From contig NZ_JAUORV010000004.1 of assembly GCF_030548205.1 (NCBI RefSeq), forward strand, positions 1 to 64,000: a stretch of DNA of 64,000 bases. Direction: 5' to 3'. The translations under genes and the position numbers were made by a program. A model generated the notes under the pieces. It was not told where the DNA came from and did no database searches. It saw only the letters and a program-made list of their open reading frames with translations. Source of the DNA: Aliiglaciecola sp. 3_MG-2023 (lineage in GTDB: Bacteria > Pseudomonadota > Gammaproteobacteria > Enterobacterales > Alteromonadaceae). Positions 17,852 through 28,600 of the stretch are shown one piece after another (the first letter of the stretch is position 1; each line of letters starts with the position of its first letter).

Positions 17852-19896
17852 GCTTGTCCTTGTACTTTGGTTGCTAACGCCTCAGAGCTAGCGTCGCTGG
17901 CAAGCTTGTCACCACCTAAACGTTTTTTCACTTTGGCCACTTTAGCCATGCGATAACGCTTATCGGAAATCGATAGAATTCCCCCTAAAGCCATGATTAA
18001 GGAACCTGCCCAAATCCAATTGACAAAAGGTTTGATATAGATTCTGACAGCCCAAGCGCCATCATTTAATTGCTCCCCTAAGGCAACAAATAAATCTCTG
18101 GAGATTCCACTGTCGATTCCCGCTTCGGTCATACTAGTTCGTTGTACCGGGTAAAAACGTTTCTCAGCTTCTAAATGAGTGATTTTTTTCGTCATGCTCG
18201 TATCGGTGAACACGTCGACGATCCCCACATGACCGACATAGTTTGGTCCCTTTAAGTCCCTTACTCCAGTAAACTTGAACACATACCCGCTAATTTCAAT
18301 CACATCACCGGTGTGCATGCGTACATCTCTTTCCTGTTCGTAATTGCTGACTAAGGTTATCCCTATTAAGGTGACCGCAAAACCCACATGGCCCATTACC
18401 ATTCCCCAATGACTCGGGGTTAAACGACGCAGCTTTTGCCACGTAGTTGATGATTGAGTTTTGTCATTTTGCGCTGCAACCCGCTGCATAATTTCCTGAA
18501 CAGTAGAAACGAAAATCCAAACACTTAATATTGAACCTAAGGTCGCCATATAGGTCATTTGGTTGTAACTAGCTTGGATTAAAAAGCCACCACAAACACT
18601 GATAACAAAGCCAATTAGAAGCTGTTTCTGTATTGCTTTAGGAGACTGTTTTTTCCAGCGAGATAAAGGACCCATCGCCAATAACAATACAAATGGCACG
18701 ATTAAATAAACAAACATATCGTTAAAAAATGGTGCACCAATGGAAATTGATCCCAAGCCGATTTCTTTATGAACTAGGGGTAACAAGGTACCCATTAACA
18801 CCACGATAGTGGCCGCCGTTAATAACAAATTATTGCCCATCAACATCACTTCTCGGGAGAACCACTCGTAGCGGCCAACACTTTTTAGTTGAGGAGCGCG
18901 GATGGCATACAATATTAATGAACCACCAACAACCACACCTAAAATAGCAAGAATGAACAAACCTCGGGTGGGATCACTGGCAAATGAATGCACTGAAACC
19001 AGCACACCTGAGCGTACTAAGAAGGTCCCTAACAAACTTAAGGAAAATGCGGAAATGGCTAATAACACAGTCCAAGACTTAAAAATCTTACGCTTTTCGG
19101 TGACTGCTAAGCTATGGACTAACGCGGTTCCCACTAACCAAGGCATAAAGGATGCATTTTCCACTGGATCCCAGAACCACCAGCCACCCCAACCTAATTC
19201 GTAATAGGCCCACCACGAACCTAGAGCAATACCTACAGTTAGAAAACACCAAGCCGCTAGCGTCCAAGGACGAGACCAGCGGGCCCAGGTAGAATCCAGT
19301 TGCCCGGATATCAATGCCGATATAGCAAAGGCAAAGGCCACCGAGAAGCCCACATACCCCATGTACAACATAGGAGGATGAATAATCATGCCAAAATCTT
19401 GTAGAAGTGGATTAAGGTCTCGTCCATCAACAGGGTAGAAAGGTAGCAAGCTTTCAAACGGATTAGAGGCGGTCAAAACAAACAGATAAAACCCGACTGC
19501 CACCATGCCTAATATTGATAACACTCTGGCAACCATGACTTGAGGAATACTATTACTCAGCACCGCTACAGCCACAGTCCACACTGAAAAGATTAATATC
19601 CAAAGTAAAAATGAGCCTTCATGTCCGCCCCATACTGCGGTTAATTTGTAATACCAAGGCAACAAGCTGTTGGAATGATTTGCCACATAAGCAATGCTGA
19701 AATCATCGTTGTAAAATGCATTCATTAACGCGCCAAAAGCAATGGCGGTAAACAAAAACATGCCTATGGCCAATGGCTTGGCAAGGGCCATAAATTGGAT
19801 TTGGTTCTTGTACGCCCCCCACATTGGATAAACAGACAACAGCATTGCCATGAGTAAGGCCAATACCAGTGAAAAGTGTCCTAATTCTGCAAGCAT
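17848..19896 (-). CDS. ccmF: Heme lyase CcmF/NrfE family subunit
   Basis: 682 aa with many hydrophobic segments (about 15). The tryptophan-rich heme-binding WWD domain is at about 235-253 (GWGGWWFWDPVENASFMPW), and flanking conserved histidines are in GGHEGS and IIHPPML. CcmF with CcmH/I attaches heme to apocytochromes c in the periplasm. It starts 12 bp after ccmE, the only ccm junction without overlap. Confidence 0.95.
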   Translation of the reverse strand: MLAELGHFSLVLALLMAMLLSVYPMWGAYKNQIQFMALAKPLAIGMFLFTAIAFGALMNAFYNDDFSIAYVANHSNSLLPWYYKLTAVWGGHEGSFLLWILIFSVWTVAVAVLSNSIPQVMVARVLSILGMVAVGFYLFVLTASNPFESLLPFYPVDGRDLNPLLQDFGMIIHPPMLYMGYVGFSVAFAFAISALISGQLDSTWARWSRPWTLAAWCFLTVGIALGSWWAYYELGWGGWWFWDPVENASFMPWLVGTALVHSLAVTEKRKIFKSWTVLLAISAFSLSLLGTFLVRSGVLVSVHSFASDPTRGLFILAILGVVVGGSLILYAIRAPQLKSVGRYEWFSREVMLMGNNLLLTAATIVVLMGTLLPLVHKEIGLGSISIGAPFFNDMFVYLIVPFVLLLAMGPLSRWKKQSPKAIQKQLLIGFVISVCGGFLIQASYNQMTYMATLGSILSVWIFVSTVQEIMQRVAAQNDKTQSSTTWQKLRRLTPSHWGMVMGHVGFAVTLIGITLVSNYEQERDVRMHTGDVIEISGYVFKFTGVRDLKGPNYVGHVGIVDVFTDTSMTKKITHLEAEKRFYPVQRTSMTEAGIDSGISRDLFVALGEQLNDGAWAVRIYIKPFVNWIWAGSLIMALGGILSISDKRYRMAKVAKVKKRLGGDKLASDASSEALATKVQGQA

Positions 19897-19908
19897 GTTT
19901 GTTGTATC

Positions 19909-20397
19909 CTAATAGCCAGAATCGGTTTTTGATTCCGATTGTAAATTGTCGGGTTTGACATGCTTAATGCCTTTCATTTTTTCTGCCAATTCAGGCGGCA
20001 TATACTCTTCGTCATGTTTCGCTAACACTTCATCCGCCACAATGAGGTTATTTTCCGTTAGTCGACCCGTTGCCACTATGCCCTGACCTTCACGAAATAG
20101 GTCAGGTAAAATGCCTGCGTAACGCACGGTCACTAAGGGGCCTGTATCGGCCAAATCAAAACTGACGGCTAAACTTTGTTGATCCCGTTTAACACTGCCA
20201 GGAACCACCATGCCGCCTATACGAAGACGCTGACCGATTGAGGGCGTGACACCTTCTTTACCATTAATAATCTCAGAGGGTGTATAAAAATGATCAATAT
20301 TTTCACTTAGTGCACTGAGCATCATCCATACAGCTGCAGCTACCAACAGCACAACTGCCAATATTCCAAACAAACGTTTTTGACGTCTTGGATTCAC
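19909..20397 (-). CDS. ccmE: Periplasmic heme chaperone CcmE
   Basis: 162 aa with one N-terminal membrane anchor (about 9-28) and an OB-fold periplasmic domain. The covalent heme-binding His is H128, with Y132 in the motif HDEEYMPPE, matching H130/Y134 of E. coli CcmE. The C-terminal tail is hydrophilic. Its ATG overlaps the ccmD stop by 4 bp. Confidence 0.95.
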   Translation of the reverse strand: MNPRRQKRLFGILAVVLLVAAAVWMMLSALSENIDHFYTPSEIINGKEGVTPSIGQRLRIGGMVVPGSVKRDQQSLAVSFDLADTGPLVTVRYAGILPDLFREGQGIVATGRLTENNLIVADEVLAKHDEEYMPPELAEKMKGIKHVKPDNLQSESKTDSGY

Positions 20398-20657
20398 GAT
20401 AATTCACCTTTATTTTCAGAACGAGAATGGGATTCTTTGTCGGCACTTTCAGCCGCTTTTTTCTGTTTATTTTGTTTAATACGTTTCTTTCGAGCAATTT
20501 GCGCATTAACCGCTTTAATTAATTGCTTTTTAGCCCAAATGCTTTCGTAAACAACCAAAAGCACAGCAATGAATGACACCCCAAATGCCAGCCATACGTA
20601 AAATCCATATCCGCCCATGTCCCAAAACGCTTGCCAAGAATCAAATTGAAACGTCAT
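20394..20657 (-). CDS. ccmD: Heme exporter protein CcmD
   Basis: About 87 aa from the ATG at 20657, which has GAGGGG 6 bp upstream; an upstream in-frame start would add 12 unlikely residues. The typical CcmD region with [16 protein letters not shown] and a single membrane helix (about 17-38) is followed by a very Lys-rich cytoplasmic tail. CcmD holds CcmE to the CcmABC heme-release ABC complex. It overlaps ccmC and ccmE by 4 bp each. Confidence 0.92.
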   Translation of the reverse strand: MTFQFDSWQAFWDMGGYGFYVWLAFGVSFIAVLLVVYESIWAKKQLIKAVNAQIARKKRIKQNKQKKAAESADKESHSRSENKGELS

Positions 20658-21400
20658 GATTTCCCCTCTTTCAATAAGGTTTTGACTGCCCAAGGACGGT
20701 GTATTTCGCGGCGTAACAACTCATTTTGCAAACGCTTTAAGGTGATTGCCCCAATTAATAAGACTGCCGCCAACAAATTCACCATTAGTGGCCAAAACAT
20801 TTCCGGTGCTATAGAGGGTTTATCAAACTTGCTGATAGTTGCCCCTTGATGCAAGGTGTTCCACCACTCTACCGAATAATGAATAATGGGTAGATTGATA
20901 ACACCAACTAACGACATCACCCCAGCCGCTTTTCCTGCCTGAATTTTGTCGTCGAAGGATTTGTACAAGGATATCACCCCAAGATATAAAAATAGTAAAA
21001 CCAGTTCGGAAGTTAAGCGTGCATCCCATACCCACCAAGTCCCCCACATAGGTTTACCCCAAGCAGCGCCGGTAAACAAAGCAATAAAGGTCATCATCGC
21101 GCCAACGGGCGCAATTGCAATCATCGCCATATAAGCTGTACGGATTTGCCAAACTAGACCAATAAGGGCAGCTACCGCCATGGCGGCATAGGCGCTCATT
21201 GATGTGATAGCACTAGGCACATGTATGTAGATAATTCGGAAAGAATCGCCTTGCTGATAATCAGCTGGAGCGAACATAAGCCCTAAAATCAGACCACTAA
21301 TTAAGGTTATTGCTGCACTGATTGAAAACCATGGCAATAGGGTTTGACAGAGCCGATAAGTTGACTCTGATTTAGCATAAGGATGTAACCACTTCCACAT
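20654..21400 (-). CDS. ccmC: Heme exporter / heme handling protein CcmC
   Basis: 248 aa from the ATG at 21400. The frame stays open further upstream, into ccmB, but that part does not resemble CcmC. Six hydrophobic segments and the WWD signature WGTWWVWDARLTSE (about 117-130) are present, with flanking histidines in IYIHVPSA and IHYSVEWWNTLHQG. It loads heme onto CcmE. Its start overlaps the ccmB stop as TAATG. Confidence 0.95.
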   Translation of the reverse strand: MWKWLHPYAKSESTYRLCQTLLPWFSISAAITLISGLILGLMFAPADYQQGDSFRIIYIHVPSAITSMSAYAAMAVAALIGLVWQIRTAYMAMIAIAPVGAMMTFIALFTGAAWGKPMWGTWWVWDARLTSELVLLFLYLGVISLYKSFDDKIQAGKAAGVMSLVGVINLPIIHYSVEWWNTLHQGATISKFDKPSIAPEMFWPLMVNLLAAVLLIGAITLKRLQNELLRREIHRPWAVKTLLKEGKS

Positions 21401-22068
21401 TAACTTTGACTCACTTTTAATGCATAGGCAATGGCCATAGGAGCCAGTGCAAGAGCGAATAATAACATTGCTCCAATTAAGCCTAAATGGGCTGAATAAG
21501 ATATTTGTAGCGAGGCGGCTTCTACTGCCGCGGTAGCAAATATCAATAAAGGTACAAAAACCGGTAACAATAACAAGGCTAACAATACGCCACCTTTCTG
21601 CAGCCCCACAGTCAAACCAACTGCGACTGCGCCAACTAAGCTCAGTAGTGGGGTACCAACTAACAAGGTAGCCAACAATGCCCAATACATCTCTAACGTT
21701 AGGTTTAAAAAGAGCCCTAACAAAGGAGACAATAAAATTAAAGGTACAATGCTGGCTAACCAATGCACTGCCACCTTAACCACGCAAACAAGGGGCATAG
21801 ATGCGCCACTTAGCATTATCTGCTCAAGGGTTCCATCCTGAAAATCGTCGCGGAATAATCTCTCCATCCCTAACAAGGAAGATAAAATAGCTGCTACCCA
21901 AATAACGCCGGGGCCAATCTTTTGTAGAATTTCAGGGCCAGGACCAACGCCCAACGGAAACAAACTAATCACTAACACAAAAAACATCATTGGCTGCAAT
22001 AGTTCAGCCCGCTGACGAAATGCCAAGGCTAGATCGCGCTTGAAAACAGCCAACAATGAGGCGGTCAT
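21400..22068 (-). CDS. ccmB: Heme ABC transporter permease CcmB
   Basis: 222 aa, with six hydrophobic segments. The N-terminal FKRDLALAFRQRAELLQPMM-like region and ERLFRDDFQDGTLEQ are typical of CcmB, the membrane subunit that partners CcmA in releasing holo-CcmE. The ATG overlaps the ccmA stop by 4 bp (ATGA). Confidence 0.95.
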   Translation of the reverse strand: MTASLLAVFKRDLALAFRQRAELLQPMMFFVLVISLFPLGVGPGPEILQKIGPGVIWVAAILSSLLGMERLFRDDFQDGTLEQIMLSGASMPLVCVVKVAVHWLASIVPLILLSPLLGLFLNLTLEMYWALLATLLVGTPLLSLVGAVAVGLTVGLQKGGVLLALLLLPVFVPLLIFATAAVEAASLQISYSAHLGLIGAMLLFALALAPMAIAYALKVSQS

Positions 22069-22694
22069 ATGCGATACTCCAACAACAATTCAGATGTGGG
22101 GTAATCCACATCTAAGGTTTGATGAGACGTAATAATAATCGCCCCGCCTTCACTCAAATGTTGAATCATTTTGTTTCGCAGCAAGGCAATGCCTTGCACG
22201 TCTAACGCTGTAAAAGGTTCATCTAAAATCCATAGCTTAGCGTCAGTTTTCAACCATAAACGGGCTAAAGCAACACGCCTTTGCTGACCTGCGGAAAGCT
22301 GACTTACTGGCACATCTTCAAGGCCAACTAAGCCCAGCTCGGCAAGTAATTCAAATAATTCAGTTTCTGTGCAATTCACTTGATTTAATTGACACCAAAA
22401 TTGTAAATTTTCAATGGCATTTAAATTCAGACTTAACCCCAACTTGTGTCCAAAATAAACCAGATCTTGAAAATACTGCTCACTCACAGTGTGAATATCT
22501 TGGTGTTTATACTCTACATGGCCGGCAGCAGGATCGCTTAAGCCAACCAAAATTCGTAACAAACTGGTTTTTCCAGCGCCATTTTGGCCGCGCACATAAA
22601 GTAATTGGGAGGGTTCGATTGAAAAATTAACCATCTCAAACAAGGTTCGATCTTGTTTTACACATCCCAAATTTTGCCCACGTAACAATGCCAA
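22065..22694 (-). CDS. ccmA: Heme ABC transporter ATP-binding protein CcmA
   Basis: 209 aa. Walker A GQNGAGKTSLL (about 36-46), signature LSAGQQRRVALAR, Walker B LWILDEPFTALD and the switch His in TSHQ are all visible. It powers release of heme-loaded CcmE from CcmC. It is the first gene of the minus-strand ccm operon; the 210 bp to the divergent FliK-like gene must hold the promoter. Confidence 0.95.
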   Translation of the reverse strand: MALLRGQNLGCVKQDRTLFEMVNFSIEPSQLLYVRGQNGAGKTSLLRILVGLSDPAAGHVEYKHQDIHTVSEQYFQDLVYFGHKLGLSLNLNAIENLQFWCQLNQVNCTETELFELLAELGLVGLEDVPVSQLSAGQQRRVALARLWLKTDAKLWILDEPFTALDVQGIALLRNKMIQHLSEGGAIIITSHQTLDVDYPTSELLLEYRI

Positions 22695-22904
22695 GTTGAG
22701 TCATTCTCCAGTTAGGCTATATACAACAATGACTTAACTAAGTGTTAAATCAAAAATATTTCGATTTACTTAAAACTTCCAGCCGAAAAATCGGCGCAAA
22801 TGATACCATAGCAAAAAGCCAAATCCAGCTATTAGATTCTATATCTACAACAGGTTATGCTTAGTCAGTGTTTAATCTACTGACGCTTTGCCGATAACCT
22901 GTTT

Positions 22905-25208
22905 ATGTCAGATATATCACTTAACGCCCAACAGCAACTTGTACAGGTAGCAGCTCAGCTTTCGAAGCTGTCTACAAACTCGCCAGTTGCAAAACAAGCA
23001 GCGCAAGTTATCGTGCAGTTTTTAGCAAACAATCAAATTGGTTTAACCTTGCCCAAACAGCAGCAAACCGTCACCTTGCCAAAACCAGCCAACTTACCTC
23101 AGGCATTGAACGCCACCCAAGTACAAGCACAATTGCAAAATCATACCAGTTCGTCGGGTAATCAAAATACTACTTCAGAACTATTATTATTTAGCACGTC
23201 AACAAAAACAGACAGCCAGTCGGTTTTAGCGAGCCTCAATCAAAAACAACTTTCCACCATTTTAAATGCCATTAGCAGCAAAGCATCTCCCAGTGGACAA
23301 GCTAAAAGCGCTAATGTGGAAGTAAAAGTAGTGAGTAGTCATAACAACACCCTTAATTTATCAACCCAAATACAAGGTAAATCAGAACTCATCAAAGTAA
23401 CCTTGCCAACTATAAAGCAGGTATTGCCAAGCAATCAAAATCTACATTTGCAGATCACCCCCAAAGGCAACCAGTGGCAAGTTAAACTAAACACAGAGAG
23501 TCAAACTAAACTAAGCACAGTAGTAAACACAGACAGTCAAACAAGCCATCAAAACCAACAGACTGTCCGCCCAAACTATTCTCAAAACAATCAGCAACAT
23601 AGAGGCGTGCCGCCAAACCAACAGAATCTGAATAACAGCCAAACTCAGGCCAACGCGCAAACCACTACTCAGAGTCAAACGAACCCTGGGCAAAAAGTCA
23701 TTATGCTCAATTTGAGCAAACCTGATATCGTTAAATTGTTACAATCTGATTCAGCTAAGCTGCACAACACCGCCCACAATGTGTCTTTGTCGGTACCTCG
23801 TCAAACATTGATCGAGACCCTGACAAAACACCCGGAACTGCGATTAGACAATGCCGTATCTAAACTTTTACAGGTCGAAGGATCAGTAAAAAATGTGAGT
23901 ATCAACATACTGGTATCTGGTTTAGGTGAGATTAAAGCCCCTGTAAAGACTCCCCTTGCTCAGCTTCCCCTCACAGAAGCCCAAGTGAAACAAATCAAAC
24001 AGGTGCTGTTTTTGCAAACGGATCCTAAACCAACCTCCAATCAAACCGCCGAACCCTCCGTTTTGCGTTCAGACACGGCAATAGTCAAACCCGAAACTTC
24101 ATCAAAAAGCCAAGCCATAGGTCAATCAGCCCAAATGGATAAGCCCCATGGTGGTCACAATACAAATCAATTGCCCGCAAAAGAAGCTACACCCAACCCC
24201 GTGCAAACAGATCGCCCTGAAGTGGTTAAAACACTTCCCAATTTAACCAGTAAAATAGCGGCGATACCCGCAGCTGAGAAACAACAAATATTGTCACAAA
24301 TAAGTGAATTAATGCGCCGGGTTTTGCCACAAGTAGCTAGCCCAAGCGACACACTGCAAAAAATTGAAATAGCCTTAGGAGACCCCATTTTAACAAAGTC
24401 CCCAGAGACTAAAGCGGTGGTGGAATCAATACTGAAACAACTCCAGCAAGGCACACCCCAAGGCAAAGAAGCTGATGTTGAAAATATTAAACAGCTAATC
24501 ACCCAAGCCCCTCTTAACTTGACGCCCATACAGCTGACCCAAGCTATTTCTTCCCAAGGATTAGTCGCGGGTTTGATGACAATGTTACAGGTTAGCTTAG
24601 CTGCCAAGTTAAATAGAAACCAACCTCAGAACAGTGAAAAAATCGCTCAAATAGTCAGTGGCCTGCTTTCTGGTTCAAACAAAACTGTTTCTCCACCCAC
24701 TCAACGAAGCTTAAGTGATCTCAATCAAATGGAACAAAAGCATCAGATACTTAAGCAGCTAGGGCGTATGTTTGCGCAACATCAATCATCTAAAATGAAT
24801 AATGCTGAACAAGCCTTACAAGGACAAGAAAGCTTTTATTACGTGTTACCCAGCGGTATCGGTGAAAACAAAAAAGATATCGAATTACTCATCAAACGAG
24901 AGCCGGATAAACATGGAAATGCAGATAAACAAAAAAGCAAACTCGCAATTTGGCATCTAACCATGAAAATGGACATTGGTGATATTGGGCAAATACTCAC
25001 GAAAGCGAAATTACAACAAAATGAACTAGAGCTAGACTTGTACACCTCCAATGAAGCGGTAAAGGATTTGGTCTATAACTATCTACCTATGTTTAAAAAG
25101 CGATTAAAAAGCCTAGGCATTGAAGTGGCTAAAGCACAGTGTCAACTAGGGAAAATACCTGAACATTTGCAAACTCGTCCTTATCATATTTTTCAAACCC
25201 AAGCATAA
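22905..25208 (+). CDS. Flagellar hook-length control protein FliK-like
   Basis: 767 aa. The long N-terminal and middle parts are low complexity, rich in Gln, Asn, Ser, Thr and Pro, as in FliK rulers. The C-terminal domain (about 685-755: WHLTMKMDIGDIGQI, then the ...LKSLGIEVAKAQCQLGK part) matches the Flg_hook domain that contacts FlhB. FliK measures hook length and switches export specificity. No flagellar structural genes are nearby; the divergent neighbour is ccmA and the next gene is a FlhB C-terminal-like protein 12 bp downstream. It may be a second FliK-like protein rather than the main one. Confidence 0.8.
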   Translation: MSDISLNAQQQLVQVAAQLSKLSTNSPVAKQAAQVIVQFLANNQIGLTLPKQQQTVTLPKPANLPQALNATQVQAQLQNHTSSSGNQNTTSELLLFSTSTKTDSQSVLASLNQKQLSTILNAISSKASPSGQAKSANVEVKVVSSHNNTLNLSTQIQGKSELIKVTLPTIKQVLPSNQNLHLQITPKGNQWQVKLNTESQTKLSTVVNTDSQTSHQNQQTVRPNYSQNNQQHRGVPPNQQNLNNSQTQANAQTTTQSQTNPGQKVIMLNLSKPDIVKLLQSDSAKLHNTAHNVSLSVPRQTLIETLTKHPELRLDNAVSKLLQVEGSVKNVSINILVSGLGEIKAPVKTPLAQLPLTEAQVKQIKQVLFLQTDPKPTSNQTAEPSVLRSDTAIVKPETSSKSQAIGQSAQMDKPHGGHNTNQLPAKEATPNPVQTDRPEVVKTLPNLTSKIAAIPAAEKQQILSQISELMRRVLPQVASPSDTLQKIEIALGDPILTKSPETKAVVESILKQLQQGTPQGKEADVENIKQLITQAPLNLTPIQLTQAISSQGLVAGLMTMLQVSLAAKLNRNQPQNSEKIAQIVSGLLSGSNKTVSPPTQRSLSDLNQMEQKHQILKQLGRMFAQHQSSKMNNAEQALQGQESFYYVLPSGIGENKKDIELLIKREPDKHGNADKQKSKLAIWHLTMKMDIGDIGQILTKAKLQQNELELDLYTSNEAVKDLVYNYLPMFKKRLKSLGIEVAKAQCQLGKIPEHLQTRPYHIFQTQA

Positions 25209-25220
25209 TAAGTAGACACT

Positions 25221-25544
25221 ATGACAGATCCTAAAAAAGCAAAAAAAACCAAGAGTGCGGTAGGCCTTCAATACCAAGAAGGAGACAAACAAGCACCAAA
25301 AGTTATCGCCAAAGGGTTTGGGGATTTAGCCGAAGAAATCGTTACCCTTGCAAAACAAAGTGGTGTTTTAGTACACGAAGATCCTTACTTAAGTGAATTT
25401 CTTGCCAGCATGGATTTAGGTCAAGAAATCCCCGAGCAGTTGTACCATGTTATAGCGGAGCTCATCGCCTTCTCCTACGTATTACAAGGCAAATTTCCAG
25501 AGAGCTGGGCGGCTAGTCGACATAAATTATCGACCAAAGCTTAA
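25221..25544 (+). CDS. FlhB C-terminal-like protein (EscU/YscU/HrcU switch family)
   Basis: 107 aa, soluble. It resembles the cytoplasmic C-terminal domain of FlhB: VGLQYQEGDKQAPKVIAKG (14-32, here split by the reader) is followed by GVLVHEDPYLSEFL and the helix with IPEQLYHVIAELIAF. The autocleaving NPTH motif of FlhB is not present, so it cannot undergo that cleavage. Stand-alone proteins of this kind occur beside FliK-like genes in other gammaproteobacteria and can partly replace the FlhB C-terminus. It is 12 bp after the FliK-like gene, in one operon. Confidence 0.82.
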   Translation: MTDPKKAKKTKSAVGLQYQEGDKQAPKVIAKGFGDLAEEIVTLAKQSGVLVHEDPYLSEFLASMDLGQEIPEQLYHVIAELIAFSYVLQGKFPESWAASRHKLSTKA

Positions 25545-25668
25545 ATACTTATCATTTGTTAAACAGTTACTTAGGTATTGTTTTATACACCTAGTTGTTT
25601 TTAAAAAGATGTGTTGTCACAAGCAGGCAGGTTACTCTAGTTGTAATATGTTGAGTGGGAATAATTTA

Positions 25669-28600
25669 ATGACGCTGCACGCATTTAAAAAAGTGTCTAA
25701 CATCTGTGTTGCTCTAAGCACATTGTTGATTACGAATAATGTATACGCCATTGCTGAACAAGTATTGGCGCAATCTAGTGATACCATTGAATATGGGTTA
25801 ATCGCTATCGTTGCCTTGTTCGTTGTAGTTTTTGTAATGATGATCATTTTTAAAGTCGGTCACAAAAAAGCGACTCATCAGCTTGCTGAAAATCAGCGAA
25901 TTTTACAACAAAACACCTTTTATCTAGATAATTTCCAGGTGGGTATGGTACATGTAAACCATGCTGGTGAAATCCAATACTGTAATAAATTAGCTGCATA
26001 TTTTTTAGGAAACAGACCTGAAAATCTAACTGGAAAAGGGTTAAGCACACTGTTTAATAAGCAATATTCTGAACAAATTGAAAAAGGGATTAACGCTAAA
26101 GTTCAATCTAAAGAACAACTTATAGGCCCTGTAAAAGAGCGTGATTTATTGCTCGAATTTGCTCCACAAAAAGGCAATATACACAACATTGCATCAATTA
26201 TATCCATAGTCGACTTTACCGCAGCTCAATCAAAAATAGCTTCCCTAACGAATTCCTTAGACTTTAATAACCAGCTGTTAGATAGCAGCCAGATAGGTCA
26301 ATTAGAAATCGACTTATCAGAAAAAACATTCAGAACAAATAGGGTTTTCTCCAAGCTACTGGCAAACACTGATGAGCAAATTCAAGGGGATCTAAAACAG
26401 TTTGAACAATATATATCACAACAAACACAGTTCGCTTGGATTCAAGGACTTAAAGATTTAGAAAGGGGGCAACCCATTGATTTAGTGTGCAAATTGGATG
26501 CCCACGAAGGAAATGTATTTGTTAAGGTTATTGGCTTGCCATTGAACTTGGATGAGAAGGGGAAAGCGCAAAACGCTCACATGACTGTCACCAACATCAG
26601 TCCCCAGGTAGCGTTAAAAGAGCAGCTAGCCGCTAGCAAACAGATTGTAAAAGGGATGCTCAGCTCCATGAGTCACCCTACCCTATTATTGGATGAGAAT
26701 AGTTTAGTAGTGGCCTGTAACACAGCATTTGAATTGATTTTTAATACGTCGACGGAGAATTTACGTCAACAACCTGCAAAACAGCTGTCGGTGTTACCAA
26801 CTGAAATTCAAGATCTTATGCCCCAAGGACAGTCATCCAGCATGGTTTATTCTGCAAGTGTTGGTAGTGCCAAGGAAATGAGCTTAACCTTAGCTACAGG
26901 CGAACAAAGAACTTTAAAAATAAAGATTCAGTCTTTTCGTGATGAAAGCGGTAACCCTGCAGGTTCAATATGTTTAATGGAGGACGTTACTGAGCTTAAA
27001 CAGACCAAAGCACTCCTGGAACACGAGCGTCAGCGCTTCGCTAATATCATTAATAAGGCACCACTAGGTATCGCCATGATTGACGAGGACGATGGCATCG
27101 TACAAGCCAATTCAGCATTAACACAACGTCTTAATATCACTGAAAAAGAATTAAAGAAAATCTCGTTTTATCAATTATTTAATGACCCCAAAAATTCAGG
27201 AAAAGCGGCCAAAAAGCTACACAAAAATGGTCGTCTAGAAGGCTTCCACGCCGACTTAAAGGGCAGTCAACAACAGTTGCATCCTAGCGAGCTAAATATC
27301 GAATTATTTGACCGCAAAAAACAACATTATTTATGCTGGATATCAGATATTAGTGATGAACAATATCAGCAAGATAAATTCGAAAGTTTGTTGTTACACA
27401 GCAGTATGCCAATGGCCGTATTGGCCGAAGATGGCTTTAATAAGCTCAACCCCGCAGCCTGTGACTTTTTCTCAGTAGAAGACCAGGAAGATCTATTTGG
27501 GCTCTATCCTTATTCGCAAAAACTCAACGATGAAGAATCGGATCTCGAAAGCCTACAACATAAAATTGAGCACATAAAACAAGATGGACAGGCATTATCA
27601 ATCACTTGGCAACACAGGCTTGATAAGAAAAAACTGCCTTGTCAGGCCACCTTTGTTCCTATGTTTAAAGGTCAGGATTTTGATTCAATATTATGCATAT
27701 GGACAGATTTAAGAGCCATTAAAAAAGCAGATCAAGAGCGCTTAGAAGCGATTAATTTGCATCAAGCAGCGGAACGATTAATTGTCGAGAAACAACAACT
27801 ATTGGAAAGTAGCCAAGATCAATTAGCCAGCAAAGTAAGATCACTGTCTGATACCCAATCTAAGCTAAAAGCAGCTGAAGAAGATATTACCGATAAAACA
27901 TCTGAATTGTCCTCTCTACAAGAAGCCCACGACAATATCACTGCACACTTAAATCAATTACAAGAAGACTATCAACAGAGCAGAGATTCACTGGCCAGCA
28001 GTGAACAAGCCAATGAAGAATTGGCTAAGCAACTGGAACAAACTAGCAAACGTGTTAATGGTCTAGAAAAACAACGAAATCAAATTGCCGATGAATTGCA
28101 GTACAGTAACAAAAAATACAAAGACGCTCAGAAAGAGTTGGCTGAAAGTGAAGAAACCGCTCGCACTTTAGAAACAGAACGACAAGAACAACAGCAGAAA
28201 ATGCTTGCCTTTGAGGGTGAAATCAGTCAGCTGAAAACATCTATTCATCAAAAAGACAAACAGATTTCAGATGTAAACGGCCAGATAAGTAGTTTGCAAT
28301 CGAAATTATCAAGCTCTAGTCAAGCCAGTGAAAAATTACGTCAGTTGCTAATTAATCAACGTAAAGCTAGCGAAAAAGCTGAACAACAACGGCGTGACTT
28401 AGAGCAATCGTGTTTCGTTGCGCAATCTGAATTGTCAAATAAAGCCCGTCATATTGATCATTTGCAGTATGAAATGGATAAATTTGAAGAAATGTCCAAG
28501 CAGCAAAAAGGCGATATGGAAAAACAACAGACGTTGCTGCAACAAGAGCTTGAAAATAAACAACGTCAGTTGCAAGCAACCCAAGGAGTTTTAAATCAAG

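Noticed and set aside
21401-21763. Long N-terminal extension of CcmC
   Set aside because: It lies inside ccmB in another frame; CcmC starts at 21400 with a TAATG overlap.
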